DNA from: Scleromitrula shiraiana
Taxonomy: Eukaryota > Ascomycota > Leotiomycetes > Helotiales > Sclerotiniaceae
Reading direction: 5' to 3'
Assembly: GCA_028455995.1 (NCBI GenBank)
Contig: JABELC010000001.1
Location: forward strand, 2,530,501-2,594,500
Length of the DNA stretch: 64,000 nt
The notes under the pieces: generated by a model
What the model was told of the DNA's origin: nothing
The model's database searches: none
The model's input: only the letters and a program-made list of their open reading frames with translations
Part shown: one piece after another, positions 34,570 to 47,410 of the stretch
Layout: every line of letters begins with the position of its first letter
How positions within the stretch are numbered: the stretch's first letter is position 1
Translations under genes and position numbers: made by a program

Positions 34570-36485
34570 TTAAGCCACAGGAGAAGCGCATTCTTCTTGT
34601 CCATTTCTCGAATTACATTCCGAAACAAGTTTGGCGAAATTCCTGACAACTTCGCTAGGAACTTGATCCCATAGTAATGATCGAGTGTATACTTCTGCAG
34701 CCGATTTCTTTGAATTCGACCGCATAGCAGCAAGAGATTCACCGAGATTCTTTCGTCCTTGAGAAGTTGATCTTGTAGGAGGAGTGTTATCGAGGAAGTC
34801 CTGAGAAGTTAAGCCATTGTATTGTGCTGCAGACAAAGAAAAGACTTGTTCGTTGTTTTGTTCCTCGGTAGGTTGCGAAAGAGTGTTGGCCAGATCTCCA
34901 AGAGTTGAAGATGTGACTCCAACCATTTCACTTCCTCCCATGGAAGGATTTTGAGTTGTTGACCAAGAGTTGCCAGATGGAAGAGGAGCAATTGCGTTTG
35001 TAACATCCGAGATAGCAGATACACCAGAAGCGGATTGTTGAATGCCTGCATCCTTGAATACATCCTCAAGGAGTGTTGCAGAAGCAGCACGAACATCATC
35101 CGACATGCGAGGAATGCTGGAAGCACCCTTTGAAGCGACAAAAGCACCAACAAGGAGTAACATCAAAAGCAAACCCTGGGCAGCAGGCTTCTCAGGCTCG
35201 CTAAGAAGGGAAGTGTCGACCTTCTTAGCGGGAACCAAAGAATTCTCAACCTTAACTTCACTCTCCATTGAGAAATCGTTAAGGAATGAAATGTTGTCCC
35301 AATTGCCATCCATATTCAGACCTTCAATATCAGAGTAGTCGGCAGAGAAGCCAGTCGAACTGGGAACAGTTGACATAGCAGTGCTTTCCATCTTTTGCAT
35401 GTGATCGGTAAGGACGCTAACTTTCTTGCGAAGGTCACCAGTTTCGAGGGTGTGAGTTCGCACCATCTCTTCCTTCTCCATTTGCAAGGCTTCGATGTAT
35501 TGTTGGTATTGTTGCTCTTTACGAGCAAACTCATCCAAGGCGAGCTTTGCTTCAGCCAAGTCCTCCTCAAGATCATTGATCAAAGCAGTGTAGTGCTTCT
35601 TCTCATCCTCAAGGCGCTCGGTATGTTGCTTCTTGCGCTGACGGGAGTCAAGTCTAAAATTCAAATTAGCGATCATCTTCCAAATAAAAAGGAATGTAGA
35701 ACTTACGCTGCTTGTCTGTTCCTCAACAATCGTTTCTGTTGCTTAAGTTCCTTAATCTCCTGTTCATCAGTCGATTGAGCAATAAGCTGATCGATGTTGG
35801 TAAGATTTCTCTCGGCTGGAATGTCGAAGCGAGCATTCTTCTTCCTGATACCATCACCCCTTCTCGACATCTCAGGATGCGATCGTAGAGTTGGGCTATG
35901 TGGTCGCATACGTTTCGGCATGCGATGATCCATAGCATCAGTCACGGCCCAGTCCTTTTGTGGCGATGGGTGGCTTGAACCATTGGTGTTGGCAGCGAAG
36001 AGTGGAAGATGATGGTTACCAGGGTTGGTAAATGGTGTTTGCACGGGCCTCTGGAAGATAGGAACATTGACCTCAAACTCAGATGGAAGACCATCGTGAC
36101 CTTGCATAGGTGTGCTCATACCCGAACCATTTCCCATACCCCATCCATGACTTGAATGACCGTACGTTGAGTTTTGTGCAGCCTCGATACGCATGAATGG
36201 GTTGTTGCTATTGTGCTCGACAAAAGGATTGTTTGAAGCCATTGGTTGCATATCCACATGTTGCCATTCATCAGGCTTAGGTGAGAATAATGTCGAAGAT
36301 ACTGCAAATGATTCCCGTCGACTGTTGTCCATGGGTGGTGACATCTCCAAACCAGAATCTAATGCAGAATGATCGAGAATATTTTCATCAAGAATGCTTC
36401 CTTCTTCCTCCTCAAAGTAATTGTGTTGAGTATCGAGAGATAACGACGACTGTCTATAATAATTGTGCATCGGAAAGGCGGCCAT
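34570..36485 (-). CDS. bZIP transcription factor with predicted transmembrane segment
   Basis: Two exons, 36485-35707 and 35653-34570 (53-bp intron), give 620 residues. The intron splits the DNA-binding region, and splicing gives LLRNRQAALDSRQRKK, with the bZIP signature N-x7-R at about residues 256-264. A long coiled coil follows (RLEDEKKHYTALINDLEEDL onward to about 340). At about 419-435 there is one hydrophobic stretch, GLLLMLLLVGAFVAS, followed by a roughly 185-residue C-terminal region. The N-terminal 250 residues are Asn/Ser/Pro-rich and acidic, like an activation domain. This order recalls membrane-tethered bZIP factors such as ATF6, but no protease site was identified. Fungal relatives have been labelled Atf21-like, from memory. 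A 12.9 kb gene-free region lies upstream. Confidence 0.85.
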
Positions 36486-36506
36486 CGCAAATGAAGTTTT
36501 TTGCTA

Positions 36507-36543
36507 TGGTCTTCTTTTTTTTTTTTTTTTCTTCTTCTTCTTG
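36507..36543. repeat. T/C tract just upstream of the bZIP start
   Basis: An interrupted TTCTT tract lying 20-60 nt before the start codon; on the mRNA strand it is purine (AAGAAG) and probably in the 5' UTR. Confidence 0.6.
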
Positions 36544-37390
36544 TATGGTTGTAGTGTGTGTGGTAGTGAGGTATGGTGTATGATATAAGGTAAGATAAGG
36601 TGGGTTGAGAAGTGGGTTGGTGGTGGTAGTTATAAAAGAGGTGGGCTGAAGGAAGAAGCGAAGTTTATTTTCGGATGAAATGGGGTAAAAGTTGAATAGT
36701 GGCGGTGAGAAAAGATAAAAAAAAAAAGTTATCGGTCGTCAACGAGCACGAACAACTTGAATTTATCGGATAGAAGGGGATAAAATAATAAATAAAAAAT
36801 CTCCAAGTGGATAGATAGATAGATAGATAGATAAAAAATAAATGTATGAATGAAGAGGAATAAAATAAAAATTCACAATTAATTTGCTTTTATATTTTCA
36901 ATAAGGGAAAAATAACAAAAACAAAAGAAAGTGACTTTTCTTCTATGTATAGTATATGTTGTTGTTGTTGTTGGTGGTGGTGGTTGTTTATTGATAGAAA
37001 GATAGATTCTTAGGATCTTTGGGTAAGAAAGAATCTTGGGTAAAAGAGGGTGGGAATTTCTGAGTTGATATGTGAGGGACAAAAGTGGTGGTATGTGTTC
37101 TAGGTTCCGATATGATACGGCAAAAAAAAGAGACAAACAGTTAAGGTGGAGTATGAGTATGGAGGTACAATACTGTAAGAAGTATAGAACTAATGTCGTT
37201 GAGTGACTGGGTCGTATGGTCGTATGGTGATATGAGGGTATGAGAGTATGAGGGTATCAGGGTATGAGAAAGGGTAGTGCAGAGAATTTAATTCCTGTAA
37301 AGCAAGAAACAATAAAGTGGCCCACGGTTGGTGGATTTCCTGTGGATTGGTGGGTAGTGCAGTTGAGATGCAGCAAAGACAGTGAAAATA

Positions 37391-37560
37391 TGGTATGGTA
37401 TGGTATGGTATGGTGTATGGTGGTGTATGGTATTGCAGCAGCAAGTAGTAAGTTGCAGCCAAAAAGTACTAGGTATATATGTAATATGTATGTAGGTATG
37501 TAGGTATGTAGGTATGTAGGTATTTAGGTATGTAGGTATTTAGATATATGTAGGTAAGTA
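37391..37560. repeat. GGTAT and TAGGTATG arrays
   Basis: TATGG pentamers at about 37391-37435 and TAGG(T/A)ATGTAGG units at about 37485-37560. Confidence 0.8.
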
Positions 37561-38164
37561 GCAACGATAAGAAGCACGTTTTCTTTATTTTGGTTAGGTA
37601 GAAAAGAGAGGTAAAAGTTTATTATATTCGATTGTATCGTATTGTTGTCGTTCTTGTTGGTTGAATCGAATCAATCATTCATTTAGAATTAATGATATTG
37701 GATGGAGGTGAGATCGACGCATATCCAAAAAAAAGAGAGGATGGTCTTGTTCCCTTTTTGAAGCATTTTTACCCAGATAGCTTTTAGATGTTTTTTATTT
37801 TAGTTTTTATTTTAATTTTTTAGTTTTTAGCTTTTAGTTTTTAGTTGTATTTTTTTTTATTCGAGATTGCTTGACATGGGATGGAATTTTGGTAGCATGA
37901 GGCATGAAGCATGAGGCATGAAAATCATCCATGGTTAAAATGATGAATCCATATACTTTTTTAAGTGCTCTCTCTAAAATGCTTGGATGAAATAGATAAC
38001 CTTATGGCAGCGGATGGGGAAACATTTGCGTACTACCCGAAAACTTCAAGGAAAGTCAATTGTGGGACATGAGAATAAAAATGATTATAGAATAATTAAT
38101 TATTTTTAATATCAATAATCTGTTTATATTGTTGATATTATCCATAGATCATCTTTATGATAGA

Positions 38165-38270
38165 ACTATTATTATTATTATTATTATTATTATTGTTATT
38201 ATTGTTATTATAATTATTATAATTATTCTTATTATTCTTATTATTGTCCTTATTATTCTTTAATAAACTT
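38165..38270. repeat. (ATT)n trinucleotide tract
   Basis: ATT/GTT/CTT triplets over about 105 bp. The reverse strand encodes a poly-Asn ORF that is an artefact. Confidence 0.9.
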
Positions 38271-40369
38271 CTTACATAATAAGTGCTTCTCGAGGTTGAG
38301 GTTCTTGATGTACCCTTCATAAGCTACCCGTACAAGATCTACCAAGTTTCGTATCTTGTACATACTGATCTTTCTTGGAGAAGTACTTCAAGTATACAAT
38401 ATCAACCGCATTTGATCAAAATCTTCATATGAAATACAATAATACTATAGAAAATAATCATACAATATTAAAGCCGAGAAAAGCAGCAATGAAAAAAAGA
38501 GACAAGAACGTTATGTATGAAAGCGGGAAAAAGCAAGGCAAGTGCGGGTGCTAACGATTAGTATGCATTACCTTTGCATCTCTTCATCATTTTGAATATT
38601 AATAATAATATTAATATTAATATAAACATATATTTATTATTATTACAGTATATAATTTCCCTCTAATCTACAAAAGGAATCAAAAACCATTTTGATGATC
38701 TCTCCGGAGGTCTGGTATTGATTGATGAAACTTTTGATCAGTCGAATAGAGGGGTATTGTTTGATTGGCTTTTATAATGCATTTTCTCTCTCCATCCATC
38801 CATCCATCCATCCCTCCCTCTCTTCCCCCACCCACCATCCACCACCAAAAAAGAAGAGTACTAATAAAGAGGTTCATGGATGTGACAAGCACGGTTATAT
38901 TGTTATATTTCTCCACTGTAGGAATTATCGGCAATCTTTAATCTTCATTTAAATCTTTCTTTGGAATATTCTATGAAGCGGTGGGAGTAGGGCGCAAAGA
39001 AGAGAGAAAATGGAAATAGTATGGCAGGCTACTCCTAGTAACTCAAGAAATTAATTATTATTCGGATTCGGATATATATTTCCCTATACTGCTATGTACT
39101 GGTAGTACCTATACTATATGTAGGCATATGCATGTCTAGAATCTGGATATAGATTTCTTGCACTACTATCATCGGTCATTCCCCCATCCCAATCCCAACA
39201 TTGTAAGTAAAATGGGCACTGGATTATGACCGACCTAGAATAAATCCATCGGAGGAATTCCAGAAAAAATAAAAGTCATGAGAAACGAGTAATTAGTAAA
39301 AACTCTATAACTAGTATGATATGAAACTGAACGACAAGACAAGAAAACATGGGTATATTTGTCTAGCTCTTGGCCTTTCATATTCCTTGCTTCTCATCAG
39401 GTTGGGCATCTATGGATAATAACATACAGTACCTATCAAAAACATCGCTGGATACGTGCTTCGGAAATGAAAGACGCCGATAGGTTCTGCATTGCTATGT
39501 TTTTTGTATTCTTGTCTGGACTTGTCATTGGAATCGATTAAGATACTGGGTAACTTTGGCTGGTAACAAAGTATCGCGCAAACACCAATCATTGATTTTG
39601 GGGCAATCGATACCGTTTCTCCCATCGAAAAAATATAATATCATGGTTACTTTTCATAGATCACGCGTGTTAACCACCAGAAAACGGCATGTAGAACAGA
39701 ACCCATAGATCAGAAACCGACCGACCGAATGTTACCCTTCATCATTATTCATCTATTAGCTCGCTTAATCTTTTATTTTCCTCTCCCCTCTTCTTCCTCT
39801 CCTTATCCTCGGGTTCAAGACTTATGGAACTAGCCGTGTCGTATCTATCGTATCTATCGTATCTATTTTGATAGACATGGGGCAAGGGAACGATCATGAT
39901 CATGATCAGATCACATCGTTTACCTAAATGAATACTTAAAGGATAACTTATCAGGCAATCAAATGCCGTCATATTAATCTTTATCGGGTCCGACCCCTCC
40001 TCCTCAATCCGGGCCTTATATCCGTTCATTCATTATCTTTTTCTTCATCAATCACTACTCACAAACGGTTACTCGGTACGCACTCAATTACAACACAAAG
40101 ACGAGGCCGACTCGATGGCCGCAGATGTAATGTGACGCCCCAAAAGCCTATGAAAGCCTCAAGTGATAGGTGATAGTTATCTACCTAATCAAATGATATG
40201 CCCAATCTAACTTCATTTCTTTCGCTTCTAACTTAAGGTATCTATAACCGGTAGAAGGTTAGGATACCGGTGAGGTAGGGCAAGATGGATCGAATCAAAT
40301 CAACTGGCGAGAGAAGAAGCATCTAATCCTCCACTAGGCTTCCAAATAATCTTGATTACGATATTAATA

Positions 40370-40585
40370 CGAGCGAATCTATTTTTGAATGTCTATTCGA
40401 GATATAAACATTCAAATATCTTTTGAGTACTTTTGTAATACATATTTAAATGTTTAGACAAAGCATAAACAATTCAATGTTTCTTTTGCTAATTCATTTA
40501 GATTGTTTATATTAATTATAAATATTCAAAATTAAGATTTATATATGATTCTATACAACTGATGAACGAACATTCAATGGATTCT
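40370..40585. repeat. Hairpin-array repeat family, locus B
   Basis: It contains the clear hairpin 40384-40416: arms TTTGAATGTCTAT and ATAAACATTCAAA pair at 12 of 13 positions around the 7-nt loop TCGAGAT. It then has CATTCAAATATCTTTT, two degenerate half-units, and the family right end (ATATATGATT..., GAACGAACATTC). Confidence 0.7.
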
Positions 40586-40765
40586 CTATGAGCGATACGA
40601 TATGATACAGGGTTTGTATCCAAGCATTTCCGTACTAGTACCATATACAAACGTCTTATAAATACCTTATTTGGACGAAAGATTATCTATCCATGGGCCG
40701 GGCCATGGATAGATGATCTAGTGCTACCATCCGCAATCCGGGCCATAACATCAGGTTGGCGGTGA

Positions 40766-40900
40766 GGGGGGGAGAGAGAGAGAGAGAGCCTGAACTTACC
40801 TCCTTCGATCGAGATTGAAACATCGAAAGCGAAGGGAACGCAAATTTGCCCAGCCCGCTATCTACTACTGTATGTATGTATGTATGTATGTATGTATCAA
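40766..40900. repeat. (GA)n at 40770-40787 and (TGTA)n at 40868-40898
   Basis: Two short simple repeats about 80 bp apart. Confidence 0.85.
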
Positions 40901-42128
40901 TCCACGGGTAGGATGGAATGAGATGGATCAGAGAACAAAAAAGGCTTCGAATGCCGTTATTATTTAATTACAGTATAAAATTCTAATTATATTGCTATTG
41001 GAATTAAGAAATGCATCCATATTCATATCTTAACTAGGGCGCATAAAGTATTGCGCGTATGACGGCATTTCTAATTTATTTTTTTTATTTTTTTCAATAT
41101 CGATAACGGAAATCGTCCGATATAATATGTCAAAACTCCCGAAAGGATATTGAGAGGGAGTTTTTCAAGGTTGAAGCTTGAATAGTGTAGGGCTTGGAGT
41201 TGGTTAGGGCTTGATTAGGGCTTGATTAGGGGCATTAAGGACCTGAATCTTGGATGAGGAGGTGAAGGACACAGCGTTTATCCAGGTAAATTGACGGGAA
41301 GTAATAATAATAATAATAATAGTAATAAGTAAAGTAAACTTTCGCTTTTAGAAGGTTTGGAACTTTCGAAGGTTTAACTCGAGAGTCGGTAAATTTCCAG
41401 TCTAGAACAATTTTATAGAACTTTGAAAGAAGAAGCTTTTTTTTTTTTTTTTCTTACTACTTACTACTCTCTTCTCGAAATTAATAAGAGGGGAAAATAT
41501 CGGATAAACTATTCATGGTTCTGGTAAAGACTCCGTACGTACTTGTACTTACATTACATTGAAGTTCTGAAGATCTTCGGAGTTACAAAGTCTTTCTTTC
41601 TTATTTCTACGGAACGGAAGAGAAAATATACATACAGTGAGTACATCAAACGTCCAAGTTGTACCTCTCATCCATTCATTCCCTTCCCTCCTCTCATAGG
41701 TATAAGATCCATCTATCCATCCATATGTACCTATCACTCATCGGCGCGACGGGAATATACATACATAGTACATACACATGAGTGGGGAAACCAGCAACCC
41801 AACCCCAAATCCAGGTTTTGGTTATCCTTTCCATTCCCATTCCATCGGACTAACGGTACCAGTACCAGTCAGTACCAGTACCAGTACTAGTAAGTAGTCT
41901 GTACCTAGCACACCTAGATCATTGGAGAGCGAAAATTCAGGTGGCTGGGAAACGTTGTACGTACGTAATGTACGGAATATGCAAATCCCAATCCTAATCC
42001 TAGGGCTATTTATGAAAAAGAGCAAGGGTCTCTGTGGATGGATGAGGGGTGTGAGAAAGAATGAAAAGGTAAAAAGAAAAACACGAAAATGATTCGAGTA
42101 AAAAATCTTACATGGAACGACGCGAACT

Positions 42129-42154
42129 TGGGAGAGAGAGAGAGAGAGAGAGAA
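42129..42154. repeat. (GA)n microsatellite
   Basis: About twelve GA units. Confidence 0.9.
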
Positions 42155-43224
42155 AAACACTACTATTCCTATCTAACTAAACGCGTCCGTTTGTCATACT
42201 GTACTAGGTATGGTATCATCATTAGTTGATATCTAACAAAACGGATGCATTCCAATTGGAAGTTTTCCTCTTATGGTATTTAGTTACCTGATTAGTTCGC
42301 TGGGCTAGAAACTTCTAGGTCGACTACTATGATGTAGCTAGCATCAGATCAGATCAGATCAGACCGACCGACTGCAGTATCAAATGGGAGTACCCGCGCA
42401 GCCGCGGATACTATACAGTAACAGTATGGAAGAACCGTTCCCTCTCTCATCCATATCCAATCCATTGATTCATTCGGTTTCATATCATCATGTCTTCCGT
42501 CCTCTGATTCTTTCACCGCACATTCAATTGATTTCAAGCTTGCTTGGTTAGATTAGTATATCATCATCATTATTATCATCATTCATGTCTAATCCCGTTA
42601 GTCCCGGTCACTCAGGTCAGGTCGGTCAGGATACCAACTTTGAACATCCATCCATGCGCATATGAAGTTCCCGCCTTATAGCATTCATATATTCATTCAC
42701 CCATGGATCAGCATCATCCAAGCAGCCCTGATCATTCCAACCCGACTCAAAGAATCTAGCCAGAATGCTATCAAATTACCAAACCAACTTCACCTTGGAA
42801 CAAAAACCCACGCATCCAATTGATTGGCCGGCCTACCTCAAATTTAATACCCAAATCTTAGAACCAGATTGAAGGCTGAAGGTTTCAGCAAAAGTAAGCT
42901 TACAGAACAATCCATAGATAGGATTGTCGGTCTGTGTTTCAAGTCTCGTTTTCCTTGCTCACCGAGCCTAACCGTCACTTAGATCCCGTCAGTGTCGAGA
43001 CTAAGTCTAAGTCTAAGTCTGGGTTCCGCCGTATATTTGCAAGGCTAATTTTGATTATTCTATTATGTATGGTAGCTTCGAAGCTTCAAGCTCCTCGTAA
43101 AATATGTACATTCCTGTATTGAACGGCGTGCATCTTTGGAGGCTTCCGGGGTTCATATCATATTATTTGGCTCTTGTGTGTAGCTAGGTGGGATTGTGGA
43201 GGTTCTTTGTAGCTTGTCTCATCT

Positions 43225-43330
43225 CGTCTGGTCTTGTCTTATCTTGGCTTGTCTCGTCTTGTCTTGTCTTGTCTCGTCTTGTCTATCTGTAGATCTCTCC
43301 TCCAAGCAAGCAAGCAAGCAAGCAAGCAAG
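43225..43330. repeat. CTTGT pentamer array and (AAGC)n
   Basis: CTTGT/CTCGT pentamers at 43225-43285, then seven AAGC units at about 43304-43329. Confidence 0.85.
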
Positions 43331-43514
43331 TTTTCTCCCCGTGACCCAAAGTACTCGTATATCCAAACCCTCCGTTTGAATCCAAATAATCCCCAACTAG
43401 CATGATATCATATCATACATATCATATCATATCATATAATATTTACCTACCTACATATTACCTATATCCCAAAATCCAATATAGGTGGATCCCAAATAGT
43501 GGATAAACCAAAAA

Positions 43515-43556
43515 ACCATACCATACCATACCATACCATACCATACCATACCATAC
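43515..43556. repeat. (ACCAT)n microsatellite
   Basis: About eight perfect ACCAT pentamers. Confidence 0.9.
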
Positions 43557-44069
43557 CCTATCCGCACAAAAGCAGAACGGGAAATAAATGGCATAATTAA
43601 CACGAAATTACCATCCCTCCCTCTTCCCCCCCGAAAAAAGAAGAAATTTCTTTACTACAAAAATAAACAAATTATATCTTCCCAAATGATGTGCGAAATA
43701 GCAAAAATCCGATATGTTGATCTTCCCGGGGGATTTTCTAGATTGAGATCTTGATCTTCGGATTTATTTTTTTCTTTTTCTTTTTCTTTTTTCTTTTTTT
43801 TTTTCTTTTTTTTTTTCTTTTTTTTTCTTGGAGAGATTTTCCTAGGTGGAGTCTATTGGAGGTAGGTGGGTGGAGCGGAAATGTTCGGGGTGGTTTTTGA
43901 TTTTTGATTTTTTTTTTTTTTTTTTTTTGTATGGGGGAGGGGGGGTAGTTAGTTAGTGAGGTAGGGGAGATATGGAGGTTAGTGATTTGATATGTGGTGG
44001 TTTTCTTGCGCTTGGGGTAGTGTGTTGTGCGTACTGGGTGGTATGAGGGAGGATGGGTTGGTTTGGAAA

Positions 44070-44166
44070 TGGGGATGGGAATGGGGATGGGGATGGGAAT
44101 GGGGATGGGGATGGGAATGGGGATGGGGATGGGAATGGGGATGGGGATGGGGATGGGAATGGGGAT
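44070..44166 (+). repeat. G-rich 18-bp minisatellite, G-quadruplex prone
   Basis: About five 18-bp units made of GGGGAT, GGGGAT and GGGAAT. Runs of three to four G every two to three bases give many ways to form a G-quadruplex on the + strand. Both frames read as repetitive Gly-Asp or Trp-Gly ORFs, which I reject as genes. Confidence 0.85.
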
Positions 44167-44230
44167 TGGATGGCCATTTTGATGGAGTATAGAAGAGTAC
44201 GGCGGAGTGAGTATCGTACTGGTAGGTCAA

Positions 44231-44255
44231 TGAGTGAGTGAGTGAGTGAGTGAGT
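44231..44255. repeat. (GAGT)n microsatellite
   Basis: About six GAGT units. Confidence 0.85.
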
Positions 44256-46306
44256 TGGTAATCCACTTGTGTTGGCACGTACATATATCACTATGTATCT
44301 ATCTGTTTATCATGTCGGTATTGGAGGCAATGGATGAATGAATGAATGGCGGAGTGACTGATTGTCAAAAGTCGTATGTTGGTTGCGTGTTGAAGGGAGA
44401 GCTAGCAATGATTTGTTAGGTTGTTTCTCTGTGCTGCATGCTTGTTTGTTCGTTTGTTTGTACCTGTATGTATGTATGTATGTATGTATGTATGCGTGTA
44501 TATGTGTATGTATATCTGATATCTATGTTTGCCTTTATTCCCGTTTCTGCGTCAGAACCTATGATGCGTATGTATTCTATATCATCTCGAACGATTGTTA
44601 CTGCTTGTTCTCTCTGGTATATATATCTTTAATGACTCTTCTATCATGCAGTAGTACCGTGTGATAAGGAGGATGAAGTATTGATTACTATCAGATGGGA
44701 ATAGATGTAGTCTCTTCTAGGTTCCTATTCAGTTTTCTGGGTTATCAATGAAGCCCGTAGATTGGACATGATATCGATTGCACGTTTCTGGTCGAACTTT
44801 TCATCAAAATGTACTTATTGTAATGATATCATTGCATGCGTTAGACGTAACACTTTCTGGATACAGTTATATCTTGTAATCATTGGAAGTTTTCTGAATC
44901 AAAATGTATTAGTACCAATAATGGGATATCGTATGGCATAGATTATTACTTGGGGCTGGTTATGAAGCAAAAAACGTTTGTTAGCATCATGCTACATTGT
45001 TATAATGGATTTTTTATTTGTACCTAAGCCGTCAAAGATTAGAAGTAAGATCTTGTATGGCCTAGGGATGTTATACTCTCTTCTTCAAGTGTTTCACTTT
45101 CCCTCACAATATCCAAGTTTCTCAGCTACCTATTATATCGTTCTCAAAACATATTTTCAATGATGGAGATGTATCTAAGGCCATCTCCGAAGCCACTCAT
45201 TCTTTGTGGTTCTTCCTCCTCTATTTCTCGCCACCTACCTCTCTCTTTGGGTCCATTCTCAAAATAGAATCTGGACTACCGAATCAAATGTAGCGGGATT
45301 GACTCTACCACTGCCATTGACAATATTTTGACATGAGCTACCGATGAATTTCCAACTTCCGTCTTGTTTCATGTTGGGCGGGACTTGCATATGTGATACT
45401 GTAGATCGTGGGGGTTACTATGTGTTACTATGTAGACGGACTACCAAAGAAAAACACTCACGCTGTAGCATCCTTCTTCCTTCGTCATTCGGACTTCTTC
45501 ACTCCCAAACTAATCAATCAAAGTACCTCAACGACCGTCGTACATCTCTCTTCGGCCAAACAGGTATTGGCTTTCTTCTTCCCTTTCTCCCCTCTCTTAC
45601 TTTTTGACCTACATGCATAAGTAGTGCATCGCGTAACCTACGCACCAGGTAACCAGGGAGATGTCACGCGCTGGAGTATCGCATATCTAGTACGACGATC
45701 GGGTCATGTGTCCATGGAGAGACTTTCGTCTGCGATGTAACTGCATTCGTCGGTGCCGGTGGTGGGGGATGGAGAAGAAAAATAATGAAATGACGTCGAG
45801 GTAGTGGGAGATACATAGGGTATGGCTGTTAAAGATGGGTAGGATAACGGCAGGAGTAAAGGAGATAGAAATTTCCGGGGAGGGGGAGAGAGAAACTGTC
45901 GGCTGATCAACATAAACTGGGGTAAAGGGGAAGTTATACTGCTTTAACTTTACATTATTCTAATTATATTTCTGCTATTTACAATTTACAACTATTTTAT
46001 CAACTAATCACTGCACCTAGGGTTATTGTTGATGCTGTGGTAAAATATAATTACGGACTAAAACAATTTCAATCCTTAATATCTCTATTCGTTGAAGCAA
46101 TATATTGTATATCGACGGTATACTCTATTTCGACATTTCCACCCATTTGCCACTCCACCTGCGTATGCGCCCATCAGCTAGATCAAACAAGACCAGAGAC
46201 ACAGGAAGACCTAAACATTAGGGGCTAAGCGACATTTTCTCTTTTCATCCCCGTGCCGTACCATACCCACACCTCTCCCCACCCATCAACAATCCCTAAA
46301 AACTCA

Positions 46307-46512
46307 CCCCTCCAACCCCTCCTGCAAACCGTACTCGGTGTAAACAAAAGAGAATCAAAAAGTAAAAAACTCCAGGAAAGAAAAACCCTATTCCAGTTCA
46401 ACTCGGCACTGAATGCAGCCAACCCCTCACTAGAGCTGAAAACCAAGGTTCTCGGAGAGCGGTGAGAGAAAATTTTCTCTCTTGGATCGTTGGAGCGGAG
46501 GGGTTGGAGGGG
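46307..46512. repeat. Perfect 16-bp C-rich/G-rich inverted repeat around an 18-bp palindrome
   Basis: CCCCTCCAACCCCTCC at 46307-46322 is the exact reverse complement of 46497-46512. Near the right side, 46464-46481 is a perfect palindrome, GAGAGAAAATTTTCTCTC. DNA left of the centre is C-rich and right of it G-rich. Confidence 0.65.
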
Positions 46513-46634
46513 AATTGGGAATGGACTGTACTTAGAGAGGGTCCGGGCGGAATGGAATGGGCTTGGGAAGTGGAGTTAGTATGAATGGATATTTCATCCG
46601 TGCGGTTAGAATTATTAGTTGGTTCTGTGAAAGA

Positions 46635-46672
46635 AAGAAAGAAAGGAAGAAAGGAAGGAAGGAAGAAAGAAG
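46635..46672. repeat. GAAA/GGAA purine repeat
   Basis: A purine tract of GAAA and GGAA tetramers. Confidence 0.8.
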
Positions 46673-46704
46673 GATACCAGCTAATCAATTTCTCAATGGT
46701 CATT

Positions 46705-46875
46705 CAGGACATAGATATTCAGATATCTTTTCTTTGAATGTCTATATAGAGTAGAAACATTTAAATTTTATCTTATTGAATGTTTATGTAAGATATAAAC
46801 ATTCAAATGCTACAATATTATACATGTATGAAATTATATGTAATCTAAACGGACATTTGTAATCTTGATAAGTCG
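46705..46875. repeat. Hairpin-array repeat family, locus C
   Basis: Best hairpin of the family: TTGAATGTTTAT (46776-46787), loop GTAAGAT, then ATAAACATTCAA (46795-46806), a perfect 12-bp stem. It is preceded by a degenerate half-unit (TTTGAATGTCTATATAGAG) and followed by the right end (TGAAATTATATGTAATC, AACGGACATTTG). Confidence 0.75.
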
Positions 46876-46966
46876 ATAGAAAGATATGGATAAGTGTAGA
46901 GGTGGCGGGGTAGTATACATATATTAACTAGTGTATCTAAGGAAACTAGACCACTAGTAACACTGC

Positions 46967-46993
46967 AATAGGCAATAGGCAATAGGCAATAGA
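46967..46993. repeat. CAATAGG heptamer array
   Basis: Nearly four tandem CAATAGG units. Confidence 0.85.
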
Positions 46994-47382
46994 GATGATT
47001 ACAAATATTCTTATTTATACATATATGTTAACCGTGTTTATGTGGATATGAGATTTTAGGTGATAAATGCGGCTCAGAAAAACAATTGGGGAAGTAAAAT
47101 AGACTAGCCAAGACAAAGCTACGAAACATGTTCTACTATCAATGACCATATCTGAGACTAGATGAGGATCTTGAGATTTTCTCGTTTGTTAATGAGGTGA
47201 GTTGAGTGGCGATACGGACTATAGATAGATATGAAATACCATACGAAGTCAAGAGCCAGAATTGATACCGATATCAGGTAATTGTCCAATAAGCAAGTTA
47301 GACAAACAGGCAGGCAAAATTACGTACGCAAGACATTGAGACTCGGAGTTGCCAGAAGTACATTACATGCATGTATGTATCA

Positions 47383-47410
47383 AGTAAGTAAGTAAGTAAG
47401 TAAGTAAGTA
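47383..47410. repeat. (AAGT)n microsatellite
   Basis: About seven AAGT units. Confidence 0.85.

Noticed and set aside
38138..38320. Poly-Asn ORF (prion-like)
   Set aside because: Translation of an (ATT)n microsatellite with no gene context.
41170..41235. TTAGGG-like words (TTAGGGCTTGATTAGGGC) suggesting telomere sequence
   Set aside because: Only three isolated words within a longer different repeat; no perfect TTAGGG array.
43953..44291. His-Pro-Ser-rich ORFs on - and Gly-Asp/Trp-Gly ORFs on +
   Set aside because: Direct translations of the G-rich minisatellite.
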